Positions 43,953 to 51,871 of a DNA stretch of 64,000 nt are shown here, in pieces. The stretch covers positions 372,001-436,000 of the forward strand of contig NZ_SODI01000001.1 of assembly GCF_004365915.1 (NCBI RefSeq), written 5' to 3'. Source of the DNA: Cryobacterium psychrophilum (GTDB taxonomy: Bacteria > Actinomycetota > Actinomycetes > Actinomycetales > Microbacteriaceae). The notes under the pieces are model-generated. The model did not search any database. It saw only the letters and a program-made list of their open reading frames with translations, and was not told where the DNA came from. The position numbers and the translations under genes are program-made. Position 1 is the stretch's first letter; each line of letters opens with the position of its first letter.

Positions 43953-44038
43953 GGGCTAACTCTCCCACGACGTATCGTTTGGCGGCAATGCCGCATCGCG
44001 TGGATTCCAAGTGGGTGGAATGCGAACCCGCAATTTGT

Positions 44039-44551
44039 CTACTCGGCGCGCCTCTTCAGGTCGCCCAGCAGCCCTGGCGCGGCCTTGCTAAGCATGGAGC
44101 GCAATGGCGCACGCCCGATGCCACCGAGCAAACCTTTGGTCGTGGCTTGGACCGTGAGGCTCACCTCAGATCTGTCCGCATCCGTGCCAGGCTGCACCGA
44201 CCAAGTTGAACTCAGTGACTCGACGAAGAACGGCTGCTTTTGCGCAACGACTGAGTAGGTCAGCATCCGCGCAGCAGCGTCGTAGGCAGTGATCCGTTCG
44301 TCGGTTATGCCGAGCCCGTCGACATCGCAGATGCGCCCACCGTGTTGGCTGCCGTTAATGCCAGTGGGGGTCTCGGGGTTCGCCACTGAAGTATTCACAC
44401 CACCGGCCCACGTCGAGATCTCAAGGAAGTCGTCTGACAGGATGCTCCAGATCACCTCTGGCGAGGCCGCTACGGTGTCGGTCGCGGTCGCGGCGACCAT
44501 GCGGGTGTCTGTGCGCGTCGTTGTGGTGTGGGTGGGTGTGGAGCTGCTCAT
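44039..44551 (-). CDS. SRPBCC-family protein
   Basis: A 170-residue START-like/polyketide cyclase-type protein. After a Thr-rich N-terminus comes the domain core TATDTVAASPEVIWSILSDDFLEISTWAGGVNTS, then GGRICDVDGLGITDERITAYDAAARMLTYSVVA, and RSEVSLTVQATTKGLLGGI with the C-terminal helix. These proteins bind hydrophobic ligands; no catalytic residues can be assigned. Its ATG overlaps the stop of the TetR gene (ATGA at 44548-44551), so it is the TetR protein's co-transcribed partner. Confidence 0.85.
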   Translation of the reverse strand: MSSSTPTHTTTTRTDTRMVAATATDTVAASPEVIWSILSDDFLEISTWAGGVNTSVANPETPTGINGSQHGGRICDVDGLGITDERITAYDAAARMLTYSVVAQKQPFFVESLSSTWSVQPGTDADRSEVSLTVQATTKGLLGGIGRAPLRSMLSKAAPGLLGDLKRRAE

Positions 44552-45243
44552 GGCGCAGTGCCCTTTCGGATAGTGCTCGTCGACTCGGCAGTTCCGGATG
44601 CGATCGAGCGGTGGTGCTTTACGGCGTCGCTTTCGACGGCGACCGCCTTCTGGAATGACGAAAGAAGCGTGGCGATGGTGCCCTCGACCGCGTCGTGCAC
44701 TACGGCGGCGGGGACCTTGGCGCGGATCATGACGAAGAGGCCTAGCGTGGTCGCTGCCAGTGAGCGAGCCTGATGCTGCAGTGCCTGCGCAAAAGCCGTA
44801 TTGCGGTCGCCGGAAGGTGTAGACGCGGTCAGCGCCGTGCTGTAGGCGCTCCGCAAACGGTCAATGTAGCGGGTGAGCGCATCCCGGCTAAGGCTCGGGA
44901 CTGGGGCGAACTCGATCGCCGAGTTTGTGATCAGACAGCCGGGTGCGGTGCCGGAGTCGGCGAAGCGCCCGAAGTCGCGCAGCACCTGAAGCACGGTACC
45001 GATGTCGGCCCCTGGCCGCTCTAGAGCACCGATGAACAGCGGCAGTTTTTGTGACTCGTACTTCGCAAGTGCCTGCTCGTACAAACCTTCCTTGTCGCCA
45101 AACTCGCTAAACACTGTGGCGACGTTGACCCCCATAGCTGCTGACAGTCGGCGCACAGACGCGTCGTGGTAACCGAGCTCCCAGAACAAGTCGAGGGCGC
45201 GGTCGAGCACGTCGTCACGGTCGAATTGCCTGGGTCGGCCCAT
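44548..45243 (-). CDS. TetR-family regulator of the SRPBCC operon
   Basis: A 231-residue TetR-type repressor starting at ATG 45243 (MGRPRQFDRDDVLDRALDLFWELGYHDASVRRLSAAMGV); the open frame reaches further upstream but only this start has the family N-terminus. The HTH continues ATVFSEFGDKEGLYEQAL. The ligand domain has ADSGTAPGCLITNSAIEFAP, which is typical of the AcrR/AraC-neighbour subgroup that senses electrophiles. An almost perfect palindrome just upstream of the start is its likely operator. Operon with the SRPBCC gene. Confidence 0.9.
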   Translation of the reverse strand: MGRPRQFDRDDVLDRALDLFWELGYHDASVRRLSAAMGVNVATVFSEFGDKEGLYEQALAKYESQKLPLFIGALERPGADIGTVLQVLRDFGRFADSGTAPGCLITNSAIEFAPVPSLSRDALTRYIDRLRSAYSTALTASTPSGDRNTAFAQALQHQARSLAATTLGLFVMIRAKVPAAVVHDAVEGTIATLLSSFQKAVAVESDAVKHHRSIASGTAESTSTIRKGTAP

Positions 45244-45255
45244 CCCCTGAGTATA

Positions 45256-45273
45256 TCTAAACGACTGTTTAGA
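45256..45273. promoter_or_regulatory. TetR operator palindrome
   Basis: Perfect 7-4-7 palindrome TCTAAAC-GACT-GTTTAGA, 13 bp upstream of the TetR start codon, and 13 bp inside the right repeat of the accessory segment. Confidence 0.75.
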
Positions 45274-45475
45274 AACTAATCCCCCGAGACACCCCGTGAA
45301 GAACTCCCGCCGTCGCCCGAAGTGCTGAACCGTCCTCGACCAGGGCGGCCAGGGTGTCGATCGCCTCTGGATTGACGCCACGGTCTCCCCCGGAGCCCGA
45401 TTCCCCGGACGTCGCCTGCAACGCGCCGGCTTCCAGGACATCCTGCCCGCCCACGAACCGCGAAGGCATGATTAT

Positions 45476-45496
45476 ATGCAACATATGTAGTATGGC
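45476..45496 (+). promoter_or_regulatory. Shared 21-bp element at the marR remnant
   Basis: ATGCAACATATGTAG then TATGGC, matching the marR copy at 24457 in 19 of 21 positions and the ClC promoter copy (opposite strand) in 18 or more. Confidence 0.5.
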
Positions 45497-45719
45497 AAGC
45501 ATGAAGATCAGGACCGCCTCTCGCATGACTTCCGGGAACGCTGGAACCGGGCCCAACACGGGTACCAGTGATGCCCGCAGACGAGAAATCTCACCACCGG
45601 CTCTTGAGATACTCTCCGGCCCGGATGTGGCCACCGTGCGGGCCGATCGTGGCACCTTCTTCCGCACAGGGGGCGAACCTTCCACAGATCAGGCCCTCAT
45701 CCTGGGGATCTGGCAATGA
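45492..45719 (+). pseudogene. Internally deleted MarR copy
   Basis: A 75-codon frame whose first 15 residues (MASMKIRTASRMTSG) and last 55 (DARRREISPPALEILSGP to EPSTDQALILGI) align with the ends of the intact MarR protein at 24473-24991 (MASMKTTTASDAASE; DARRKEISLVLEKLSGAE to EPSADATLILGI). About 95 residues, including the whole DNA-binding domain, are missing, and the junction keeps the frame. It ends in TGA that overlaps the CtaG start (ATGA), so the remnant may be kept as a translated leader. Confidence 0.75.
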
Positions 45720-46750
45720 CGCTGTGGGCCATGATGCCCAGCGTCGAACCAGGCGATCCGGTCGCCGGAATGACCGGGCAAATGTGGATGCCAACTCTTC
45801 CGCCCACACTCGGGCGTGTACTCGCCTGGCACCCACAACCGATTCCGATTCTGCCGGTGATCGTGTTGCTCCTGCTCGCGCTGTACGGCGTCGGCGTGGT
45901 TCTCCTCCACCGGAGAGGCATCCGTTGGCCCGTCGCGCGGATGATTTGGTGGTCACTAGGGATGGCAACAATCCTTCTTGTCACGGCCACCGGGATCGAA
46001 GGCTATGGGATGGAGCTTTTCAGCATCCACATGGTCCAGCACATGGTCCTCAACATGCTCGCTCCCATATTTCTGGTCCTCGGAGCCCCGGTGACGCTGT
46101 TGCTCCGGGCACTACCGGCCGGATCCGGACGGCGCGGGGGCGTGCGGCGAGCTGTTCTCTGGCTCCTCCATTCCCGGGGCGCGGTCTTCCTGATGCATCC
46201 GGCCGTGGCTTTTGGACTATTCGTCATGAGCTTGTACGGGCTGTATTTCACGCCGATCTTTGACTACCTGATGGGCACGTTGTGGGGGCACAACCTGATG
46301 CTCATTCATTTCCTGCTCATCGGGTTCATCTACTTTTGGGGAATCATTGGCGTTGACCCATCGGCGCGCACATCCTCGCGGGGGCTTCTGGCAACAGCGG
46401 GACCCGCGCTGCCGGTGATTGAACTGGCCGCCACGGTGCCATTTCACGCCTTTTTCGGCGTCGTGGTCATGATGTCGACGGAACTTCTGGTCACGTTCTA
46501 CGCGATGCCGATGCCCGCGTGGCAGGTCTCCCCGCTGACTGACCAAGCTACCGGCGGCGGTATTGCCTGGGGGTTCACTGAGCTTCCGACGCTACTCGTT
46601 CTCGGAGCACTGGTCGTGAAATCCCAACGATCGGACCGACGCACCAGCAAAGCGGCAGAGAGACGTCGGGTTCGCGACGGTGACGCGGAACTCGCCGACT
46701 ACAACGACTACCTGCTGTCACTGAACCGAGGCAATAGCTCGAGGCCATGA
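45716..46750 (+). CDS. CtaG-family cytochrome c oxidase assembly protein
   Basis: A 344-residue membrane protein of the caa3-type CtaG (DUF1404-like) group. Seven helices are seen: IPILPVIVLLLLALYGVGVVLL, MIWWSLGMATILLVTATGI, MVLNMLAPIFLVLGAPVTLLL, VAFGLFVMSLYGLYF, LMLIHFLLIGFIYFWGIIG and others. Family histidines are in FSIHMVQHMVLNM and LMLIHFLL, with VPFHAFFGVVVM. These proteins help copper insertion into oxidase or act in copper handling. It starts in the stop of the marR remnant and is followed by decayed copper-related genes, which fits a former copper or oxidase locus. Confidence 0.85.
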   Translation: MTLWAMMPSVEPGDPVAGMTGQMWMPTLPPTLGRVLAWHPQPIPILPVIVLLLLALYGVGVVLLHRRGIRWPVARMIWWSLGMATILLVTATGIEGYGMELFSIHMVQHMVLNMLAPIFLVLGAPVTLLLRALPAGSGRRGGVRRAVLWLLHSRGAVFLMHPAVAFGLFVMSLYGLYFTPIFDYLMGTLWGHNLMLIHFLLIGFIYFWGIIGVDPSARTSSRGLLATAGPALPVIELAATVPFHAFFGVVVMMSTELLVTFYAMPMPAWQVSPLTDQATGGGIAWGFTELPTLLVLGALVVKSQRSDRRTSKAAERRRVRDGDAELADYNDYLLSLNRGNSSRP

Positions 46751-47055
46751 AATGATCACCGCCGAGCCCATTCCGGGCATCGGGCCGGTACTCGACGCGT
46801 TCACGCTGGGCTGGTTGCAGCCGTGAATCCCTGCAGGTTCGCGATGGTGCCTGCCTTTCTTGCACTGTTCGTCACCGCGGCGGCCGGGTCAGGTCAACAG
46901 TTGATGCCGGCGTCCTGGGGGCGGCCTCCCCGAACATCGCCTGGCTCCCCGTGAACACCAACACCGCGCATCCCTCTGTTGGAGATGCACAGGCCTGGAC
47001 CGACCGCCACGGACTCGCGTCTGAACGCCACTGGGTCTTCGGGACGGGGACCCCG
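46751..47055 (+). pseudogene. Sco1/thioredoxin-like fragment and debris
   Basis: The frame at 46900-47065 encodes VDAGVLGAASPNIAWLPVNT followed by NTAHPSVGDAQAWTDRHGLASERHWVFGTGTP, which matches the middle of Sco1-like copper chaperone proteins (the NTN... ADV..W..HGL..W.F stretch). It lacks the CxxxC and the histidine end, and is open on both sides only by chance. Upstream (46752-46824) a short frame starts at ATG 46752 and reads MITAEPIPGIGPVLDAFTLGWLQP. These look like remains of a gene cluster that included CtaG. Confidence 0.55.
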
Positions 47056-47315
47056 TTACGCCCGTGCAGCGGATTCGAGGTTCTTGAGGAACGTACGCAG
47101 GCGAGCATCGGCGTCAGCGGCAACCGCCTGGATCGCCGGGTTGTCGCTGAGCTGAACCATTCCCTGCGGGTCAATGGCCTGCACCACGGTCTCGCAGGCA
47201 TTGGGGCCGCGGCGGATGACGACATTGCACGGCAGCAGCAGCCCCAGGTCTGGTTCTGCGGTCAGAGCGCGCTGCGCGAGGGCAGGGAAACGGTGACGGT
47301 GGGTGCGTAGCTCAT
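47056..47315 (-). pseudogene. DUF302 gene with internal deletion
   Basis: The start at ATG 47315 (MSYAPTVTVSLPSR), behind GGAGG, is the exact opening of DUF302 proteins. The C-terminal end is also intact in another frame: ALTAEPDLGLLLPCNVVIRR, then TVVQAIDPQGMVQLSDNPAIQAVAADADARLRTFLKNL. About 50 codons of the middle are missing and the frame is broken near 47275. The full family protein is about 130 residues or more. Confidence 0.75.
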
Positions 47316-47374
47316 GTGGTCCTCCCGTGATCTTGTTCTGTCCGTTGCGCCCAGACCCGCGCATCCACGAGTCC

Positions 47375-47480
47375 TTACCGCGCTTCGATGATCCTCATCA
47401 CTCCGTGGTCTTCATAGTCCGGAATGCGACAGTGGCAAACCGTCTTGCCAGTGAAGCAATCGAACTGAATGCGCATCGAT
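47375..47480 (-). pseudogene. C-terminal fragment of a multicopper oxidase
   Basis: Minus-strand frame FDCFTGKTVCHCRIPDYEDHGVMRIIE matches the last 30 residues of laccase-type multicopper oxidases, where the type 1/type 3 copper motif is HCHxxxHxxxxM. Here it reads HCRIPDYEDHGVM: the second histidine is Arg and the third is Tyr. Upstream of it the frame has no oxidase sequence. It is a decayed remnant. Confidence 0.65.
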
Positions 47481-47649
47481 TGAGGATGACGCCGAAGCAC
47501 CGCAACAAGATCGTTCGGCTCCCGCAGAGTATTGAAAACTACGGTACCGATGATGCCGAAGCCGCCGGTCGTTGCGGCGATCAACTCCGCACCGTGTCTG
47601 CTCAGTAGTTCCAGACCAGTGCGATTTTTTGGCCACTACAACCAAGAAT

Positions 47650-47668
47650 TAGTCAATACATCTAATGC
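47650..47668 (+). promoter_or_regulatory. Putative PucR box before the CoA transferase gene
   Basis: TTAGTCAATACATCTAATG, sharing 14 of 19 positions with the site at 50444-50462 in the promoter of the aminotransferase gene. Both lie within 80 bp of a start codon. Confidence 0.45.
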
Positions 47669-47725
47669 TCGGCAGCGTGCCAGTCGCTAGGTTTTAGATG
47701 CAACACTGCCAATGATCGGAGCGCT

Positions 47726-48916
47726 ATGACAGGCACGCAACCCCATGACTCGCCGAGACTCCCCCTAGAGGGCCTGATAGTTGCGGACTTCTCACGGGTT
47801 TTGGCCGGGCCGCTCGCAACGATGACGCTCGCCGATCTCGGCGCGCGCGTGATCAAGGTCGAGCGCCCCGGCAAAGGTGACGACACCCGCCAGTGGGGGC
47901 CTCCCTTCTCCGCGACCGGGTCAACCTATTTCGAGAGCGTCAACCGCAACAAGGAATCCATCTGCCTTGATCTGAACGATGCCGCCGATCTCGCCGTTGC
48001 GACCGATCTTGCACTGCGAGCGGACATCCTGATCGAAAATTTCAAGTCCGGGCGGATGAAACAACTTGGGCTGGATTATGACACGCTGAGCCAGCAGAAC
48101 CCCGGGCTCATCTATGCGTCGATCTCTGGTTTCGGTAGCGGCACGGGGGCCGATCTGCCGGGCTACGACTTCATGGTGCAGGCCCTCGGCGGCCTGATGA
48201 GCATCACCGGCGAGGAAACAGGTTCTCCCACAAAGGTGGGAGTTGCCGTTGTCGACATCCTCACCGCCAAAGATGCGACGATCGGCATTCTGGCCGCCCT
48301 CCACTCCCGGGAAACCTCCGGGCTGGGGCGCCTGCTTGAGGTCAACCTACTCTCGAGCCTTCAGGGTGCGCTTGCCAATCAGGGGCAGGCCTATCTGGGT
48401 GGCGGCGTCGTGCCCTCTCGAATGGGCAACGCTCACCCCTCGATCGCACCCTACGAGCTACTCAACTGCGCGGACAAACCGCTGGCTGTGGCGTGCGGCA
48501 ACGACCGCCAATTCGCCTCAATTCTGAGTGTGCTTGGCCTTGATACTCTCCTGCGAGATGAGCGATTTCTCAACAACAGGGCACGGGTACAGAACCGACC
48601 CGAGTTGGTCGCTGCTCTCGAAAGCCGGCTCACAACAGGCACCGCATCCCAATGGCAGAGCGCTCTCACTGCCGCGGGCGTTCCGGCTGGGCAGGTGGGC
48701 ACGATAGCCGATGGCATCGAGCTCGCTCGCGGCCTTGATCTCGCCCCCACGATCGATGTACAGGATGCTTCGGGCCAGACCAGAGGCACCCAAATCCGAA
48801 ATCCGATCACCTGGTCACCTTCGGTTACCCCACGCACAGCCGCGCCGCCCGCGCTTGGCGAGCACAACGACTCAGTGCGCGAATGGCTGAGCCACCTCTA
48901 CGCCGCGCAGGGCTAG
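47726..48916 (+). CDS. CaiB/BaiF-type CoA transferase (probable glutarate CoA-transferase)
   Basis: A 396-residue family III CoA transferase. The opening PLEGLIVADFSRVLAGPLATMTLADLGARVIKVERPGKGDDTR is family-typical. The catalytic Asp lies in ADLPGYDFMVQALGGLMS. Other marks are ILIENFKSGRMKQLGLDYDTLSQQNPGLIYASISGFG. Context: it is next to a PucR gene and to aminotransferase, aldehyde dehydrogenase and glutaryl-CoA dehydrogenase genes, so succinyl-CoA:glutarate CoA transferase (GcdG-like) is the likely role. Its 3' end overlaps the PucR 3' end by 45 bp on the opposite strand. Confidence 0.85.
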   Translation: MTGTQPHDSPRLPLEGLIVADFSRVLAGPLATMTLADLGARVIKVERPGKGDDTRQWGPPFSATGSTYFESVNRNKESICLDLNDAADLAVATDLALRADILIENFKSGRMKQLGLDYDTLSQQNPGLIYASISGFGSGTGADLPGYDFMVQALGGLMSITGEETGSPTKVGVAVVDILTAKDATIGILAALHSRETSGLGRLLEVNLLSSLQGALANQGQAYLGGGVVPSRMGNAHPSIAPYELLNCADKPLAVACGNDRQFASILSVLGLDTLLRDERFLNNRARVQNRPELVAALESRLTTGTASQWQSALTAAGVPAGQVGTIADGIELARGLDLAPTIDVQDASGQTRGTQIRNPITWSPSVTPRTAAPPALGEHNDSVREWLSHLYAAQG

Positions 48917-50398
48917 CCACAGTTCGGCCGAAACGTCAGGGTCATTGAGATCTGCTTCGATGAGCTCCGTAGCGATGCCGATGCGATGCCGCACAGAGTT
49001 CCGGTGCAGGTCGAGTTCGCGCGCCGAGGCCTCCCATTGACCATGATGGCGAAGGTAGCTTCTGACAGTGCCAACGAGGTCGGCCCGGCGGTAGGCGGTG
49101 AGCGCTGCCACCCAAACAGCAGCTCTCGAGTCATGAAGGCCTTGGCCTGCCGAGAGCAGGCCAACGGGGGCGATCAGACAGGCCCGGTGCACGCCATCCA
49201 CGCTCCCCCGCACTTCGCTCAGCAACATCGCGCGGCTGATCACTGCCGCATAATTTGCTCCACGCAACGGCGCCTCGATCGCACCGAACTCACCCAAAGG
49301 TGACGGCGGTTCAAGTACGAGATAGGTGAGACCGTCGGTGATGCACCGCAGTCGAGAGTGACGAATGCTCTCGCGGAGTCGTTCAGCCCCCGTACCTTTC
49401 ACCATGCTCGCCACCTGCTCTGCGAGCTCAGTAGTCGAAAGCCCGGCGACGTTGTCCCCTCGAATGGCGAGAAGCTGCACCCGTTCTGCCAGCGGCGCCC
49501 CGGCGAGATCTTCTGCCACCAGCCGGGCGGCATCCACAAAGCCGTTCACAAGCAGGGTTGCTGCGGTACTGCTCACAATCGAATTCGCGCGAGTGAGCTG
49601 CCATTCACGCTGGGCTGTCACCGCCAGCAACATACAACCGGTCAGCACGAGTTGCCGGTCGGCCGCACGCAATGGGCGCCCTGCGCACACGGCCAGAAAA
49701 CCGGCGGTGCGTGAGCCATCGACTATCGAATATTCCAGCACATCCCTCCCGAACAGTGAAAAGCTCGCGGCTGATCGGGTCCCGGCGAGGTCGAAGCGCT
49801 TCGTTTCTTCCCTGAGCGGCGGGAGAATGTGGCTTTCCGTGAGCGGCCAGTAGGTTTCATCAGACAAGTCTGCCGGGAGGTAAACAGCCCACCCGCCCAA
49901 AGCCTTGCCCAGAACACTGACAACAGCCGCGACGGCCTCAGGCCGGGTGGCCGCCTGGGCAAGCGATGTTTGAAGACTGAGGCTGGCCGCCAAGTCGGCT
50001 TGGGCGGTCTTGCCCACCAGACTCCAGTAGGCTCGAAAAACCTGCATGAAGGGGATTCCATCAGGCACGACCAACAGCGGGAGCGCCGCAGCCGCACACG
50101 CCCGTTCGAGTTCGGCAGGCACGGAATCTGTGCCGGCACCGAGCCCTAACCCGAGCGCGACGACACCCCGTGCGGTAAGGCGATCGACATAGCTTCGAAT
50201 CTTCGCGTCGTTCCCGCCGAGCGGAATACCGGTGGTGAGCAGTAACTCGCCCCCGTCCAGGTAAGGGGTTGGATCATCCAGTTCGGAGATGTGAACACCG
50301 GTGAGGTCGATCTGAGCCACACCCGTGTTACCGACCGGTTGAAGGTCAGTCCCCAGGCTTTCGCAGAGCTGCAACAAGCTGATCATGATTAAAATCAT
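48872..50398 (-). CDS. PucR-family transcriptional regulator
   Basis: A 508-residue PucR/CdaR-type regulator. The start is ATG 50398 behind GGAGAG. The N-terminal ligand domain (SLLQLCESLGTDLQPVGNTGVAQIDLTGVHISELDDPTPYLDGGELLLTTGIPLGG) is the PucR domain. The middle region is a GGDEF-like linker domain. The C-terminal HTH is LRHHGQWEASARELDLHRNSVRHRIGIATELIEADLNDPD. Divergently transcribed from the aminotransferase gene, it probably senses an amino acid or acid intermediate of the pathway and controls both gene arms. Confidence 0.9.
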   Translation of the reverse strand: MILIMISLLQLCESLGTDLQPVGNTGVAQIDLTGVHISELDDPTPYLDGGELLLTTGIPLGGNDAKIRSYVDRLTARGVVALGLGLGAGTDSVPAELERACAAAALPLLVVPDGIPFMQVFRAYWSLVGKTAQADLAASLSLQTSLAQAATRPEAVAAVVSVLGKALGGWAVYLPADLSDETYWPLTESHILPPLREETKRFDLAGTRSAASFSLFGRDVLEYSIVDGSRTAGFLAVCAGRPLRAADRQLVLTGCMLLAVTAQREWQLTRANSIVSSTAATLLVNGFVDAARLVAEDLAGAPLAERVQLLAIRGDNVAGLSTTELAEQVASMVKGTGAERLRESIRHSRLRCITDGLTYLVLEPPSPLGEFGAIEAPLRGANYAAVISRAMLLSEVRGSVDGVHRACLIAPVGLLSAGQGLHDSRAAVWVAALTAYRRADLVGTVRSYLRHHGQWEASARELDLHRNSVRHRIGIATELIEADLNDPDVSAELWLALRGVEVAQPFAH

Positions 50399-50443
50399 CC
50401 ATTCTCTCCGGTATTGGATATTCTGACCACAGCATGCCACCAA

Positions 50444-50462
50444 TTGGATAATACATCCGATG
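50444..50462 (+). promoter_or_regulatory. Putative PucR box before the aminotransferase gene
   Basis: TTGGATAATACATCCGATG with an inner GGAT-AATAC-ATCC symmetry, between the divergent PucR and aminotransferase genes. Related to the site at 47650. A half-like TTGGATATTC lies at 50414. Confidence 0.45.
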
Positions 50463-50494
50463 TGGGGTTGCCGCCTGATTGCTAACTTGGGCCA

Positions 50495-51871
50495 ATGACC
50501 CTGGCTCCCCTCGCACAATCTCGACTACTTCTCACGGCAATCCCCGGCCCTCGCTCGATCGCGCTGCACGCGGAGCGCGAGAAGCAGGTGACGACTGGTT
50601 TTGGCGTGGCTCTACCCATTTTTGTCGAGCGCGCTCAGGGCGCAATTCTGCAGGATGTTGACGGCAACCGCATTATCGACTTCGCTTCAGGCATCGCTGT
50701 CACGAGTGTTGGCGCGAGCAACCCCAGGGTGCAGGCGCACGTTGGCGAGCAGCTGGAAAAGTTCACCCACACCTGTTTCATGGTTACCGAATATGACTCC
50801 TTCACGGCCGTCTGCCGCTGGCTCAACGAGCACACCCCGGGTGATTTTGAGAAGCGCACGGCGCTGTTCTCAACCGGTTCCGAAGCTATCGAAAACGCCG
50901 TGAAGGTTGCCCGTTCGGCGACCGGTCGCCAACGGGTTCTCGTCTTTGACGATGCGTACCACGGCCGCTCGTTGCTCACCATGGCAATGACGGCGAAGGA
51001 GAACCCCTACAAACTGAACTTTGGGCCCTTCCCGACCGAAGTTGTTCGTGCGCCATTTGCCTCGCCGCTGCGCTGGCCAACCGGTGCCGAAAACGCCACA
51101 GCCGATGCTCTTGCAGCTGTCGAGCGAATTCTTGCGCAAAACGGGCCAGAAACTTTCGCGGCGATGGTCGTTGAGCCCATTCAAGGCGAGGGTGGTTTCA
51201 TTGTTCCCTCCCCCGGTTTTCTCCCCGGCCTTCGCGACATTGCAACGAAACACGGCATCGTCTTGGTACTCGATGAGGTGCAGGCCGGCATGGGCCGAAC
51301 CGGTGCGCTTTTCGCGAGCGACTATGAGCAGATTGCTGGCGACATCACCGTCACTGCAAAAGCACTCGGAGGCGGTCTGCCGCTCAGCGCCATCACCGGG
51401 CGAATCGAATTGATGAACGCTGTGCATACCGGCGGCCTGGGCGGCACCTATGCCGGCAACCCCCTCGCCTGCGCGGCCGCCCTCGGTGTTTTCGAAGCGT
51501 TGGAAGATGGCAGTCTTGTCGAAAACGCACGACGTATCGAGGTCTCAGCCCGAGACATTCTCGAGCCGTTGCGCAGGGCGACAAGCATCGTCGCCGACGT
51601 CCGGGGCCGCGGCGCCATGCTGGCTGTCGAGTTCGCCGATACCGTAACGCTGTTGCCACGAGCGGATCTGACCAAAAAAATTGCGGCCCTCTGCCACGCC
51701 AATGGTCTTCTCGTACTGATCTGCGGTACGTTCTCGAATGTGCTCCGCCTGCTCCCGCCACTCGTGATCGAGGAGAACGTGCTCAATGAGGGATTGACGC
51801 TTCTCCGCGACATGATTCAGCAGGTCAGCGATTCCGCCAACGCTGCGCAGATGGAAACGGTGACGGCATGA
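50495..51871 (+). CDS. gabT: GABA/5-aminovalerate aminotransferase
   Basis: A 458-residue class III aminotransferase. The start ATG 50495 is 96 bp from the PucR start. Marks: DVDGNRIIDFASGIAVTSVG near 45, FSTGSEAIENAVKVARSATGRQRVLVFDDAYHGRS near 115-150, the PLP Asp in IVLVLDEVQAGMGRTG, and the Schiff-base Lys in ITVTAKALGGGLPLSAI. The gabT/davT family acts on 4-aminobutyrate or 5-aminovalerate with 2-oxoglutarate; the presence of glutaryl-CoA dehydrogenase downstream favours 5-aminovalerate. Overlaps the dehydrogenase gene by 4 bp (ATGA). Confidence 0.9.
   Translation: MTLAPLAQSRLLLTAIPGPRSIALHAEREKQVTTGFGVALPIFVERAQGAILQDVDGNRIIDFASGIAVTSVGASNPRVQAHVGEQLEKFTHTCFMVTEYDSFTAVCRWLNEHTPGDFEKRTALFSTGSEAIENAVKVARSATGRQRVLVFDDAYHGRSLLTMAMTAKENPYKLNFGPFPTEVVRAPFASPLRWPTGAENATADALAAVERILAQNGPETFAAMVVEPIQGEGGFIVPSPGFLPGLRDIATKHGIVLVLDEVQAGMGRTGALFASDYEQIAGDITVTAKALGGGLPLSAITGRIELMNAVHTGGLGGTYAGNPLACAAALGVFEALEDGSLVENARRIEVSARDILEPLRRATSIVADVRGRGAMLAVEFADTVTLLPRADLTKKIAALCHANGLLVLICGTFSNVLRLLPPLVIEENVLNEGLTLLRDMIQQVSDSANAAQMETVTA

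Larger units (their letters stand above)
40721..45308. mobile_element. Accessory segment bracketed by 23-bp direct repeats
   Basis: A perfect 23-base string (GAGACACCCCGTG then AAGAACTCCC) occurs at 40721-40743 and 45286-45308. The 4.5 kb between holds the IS30 element, a truncated gene, a lipoprotein gene and a TetR-SRPBCC operon, and no housekeeping gene. The repeat is too long for an IS30 target duplication and looks more like an attachment-site or recombination scar. No integrase is present inside. The left copy continues into a GAACTC-CCCC-GAGTTC hairpin (40736-40751). Confidence 0.55.

Noticed and set aside
45492-45719. A functional small MarR protein
   Set aside because: Its whole winged-helix domain is missing compared with the 24-kb paralogue.
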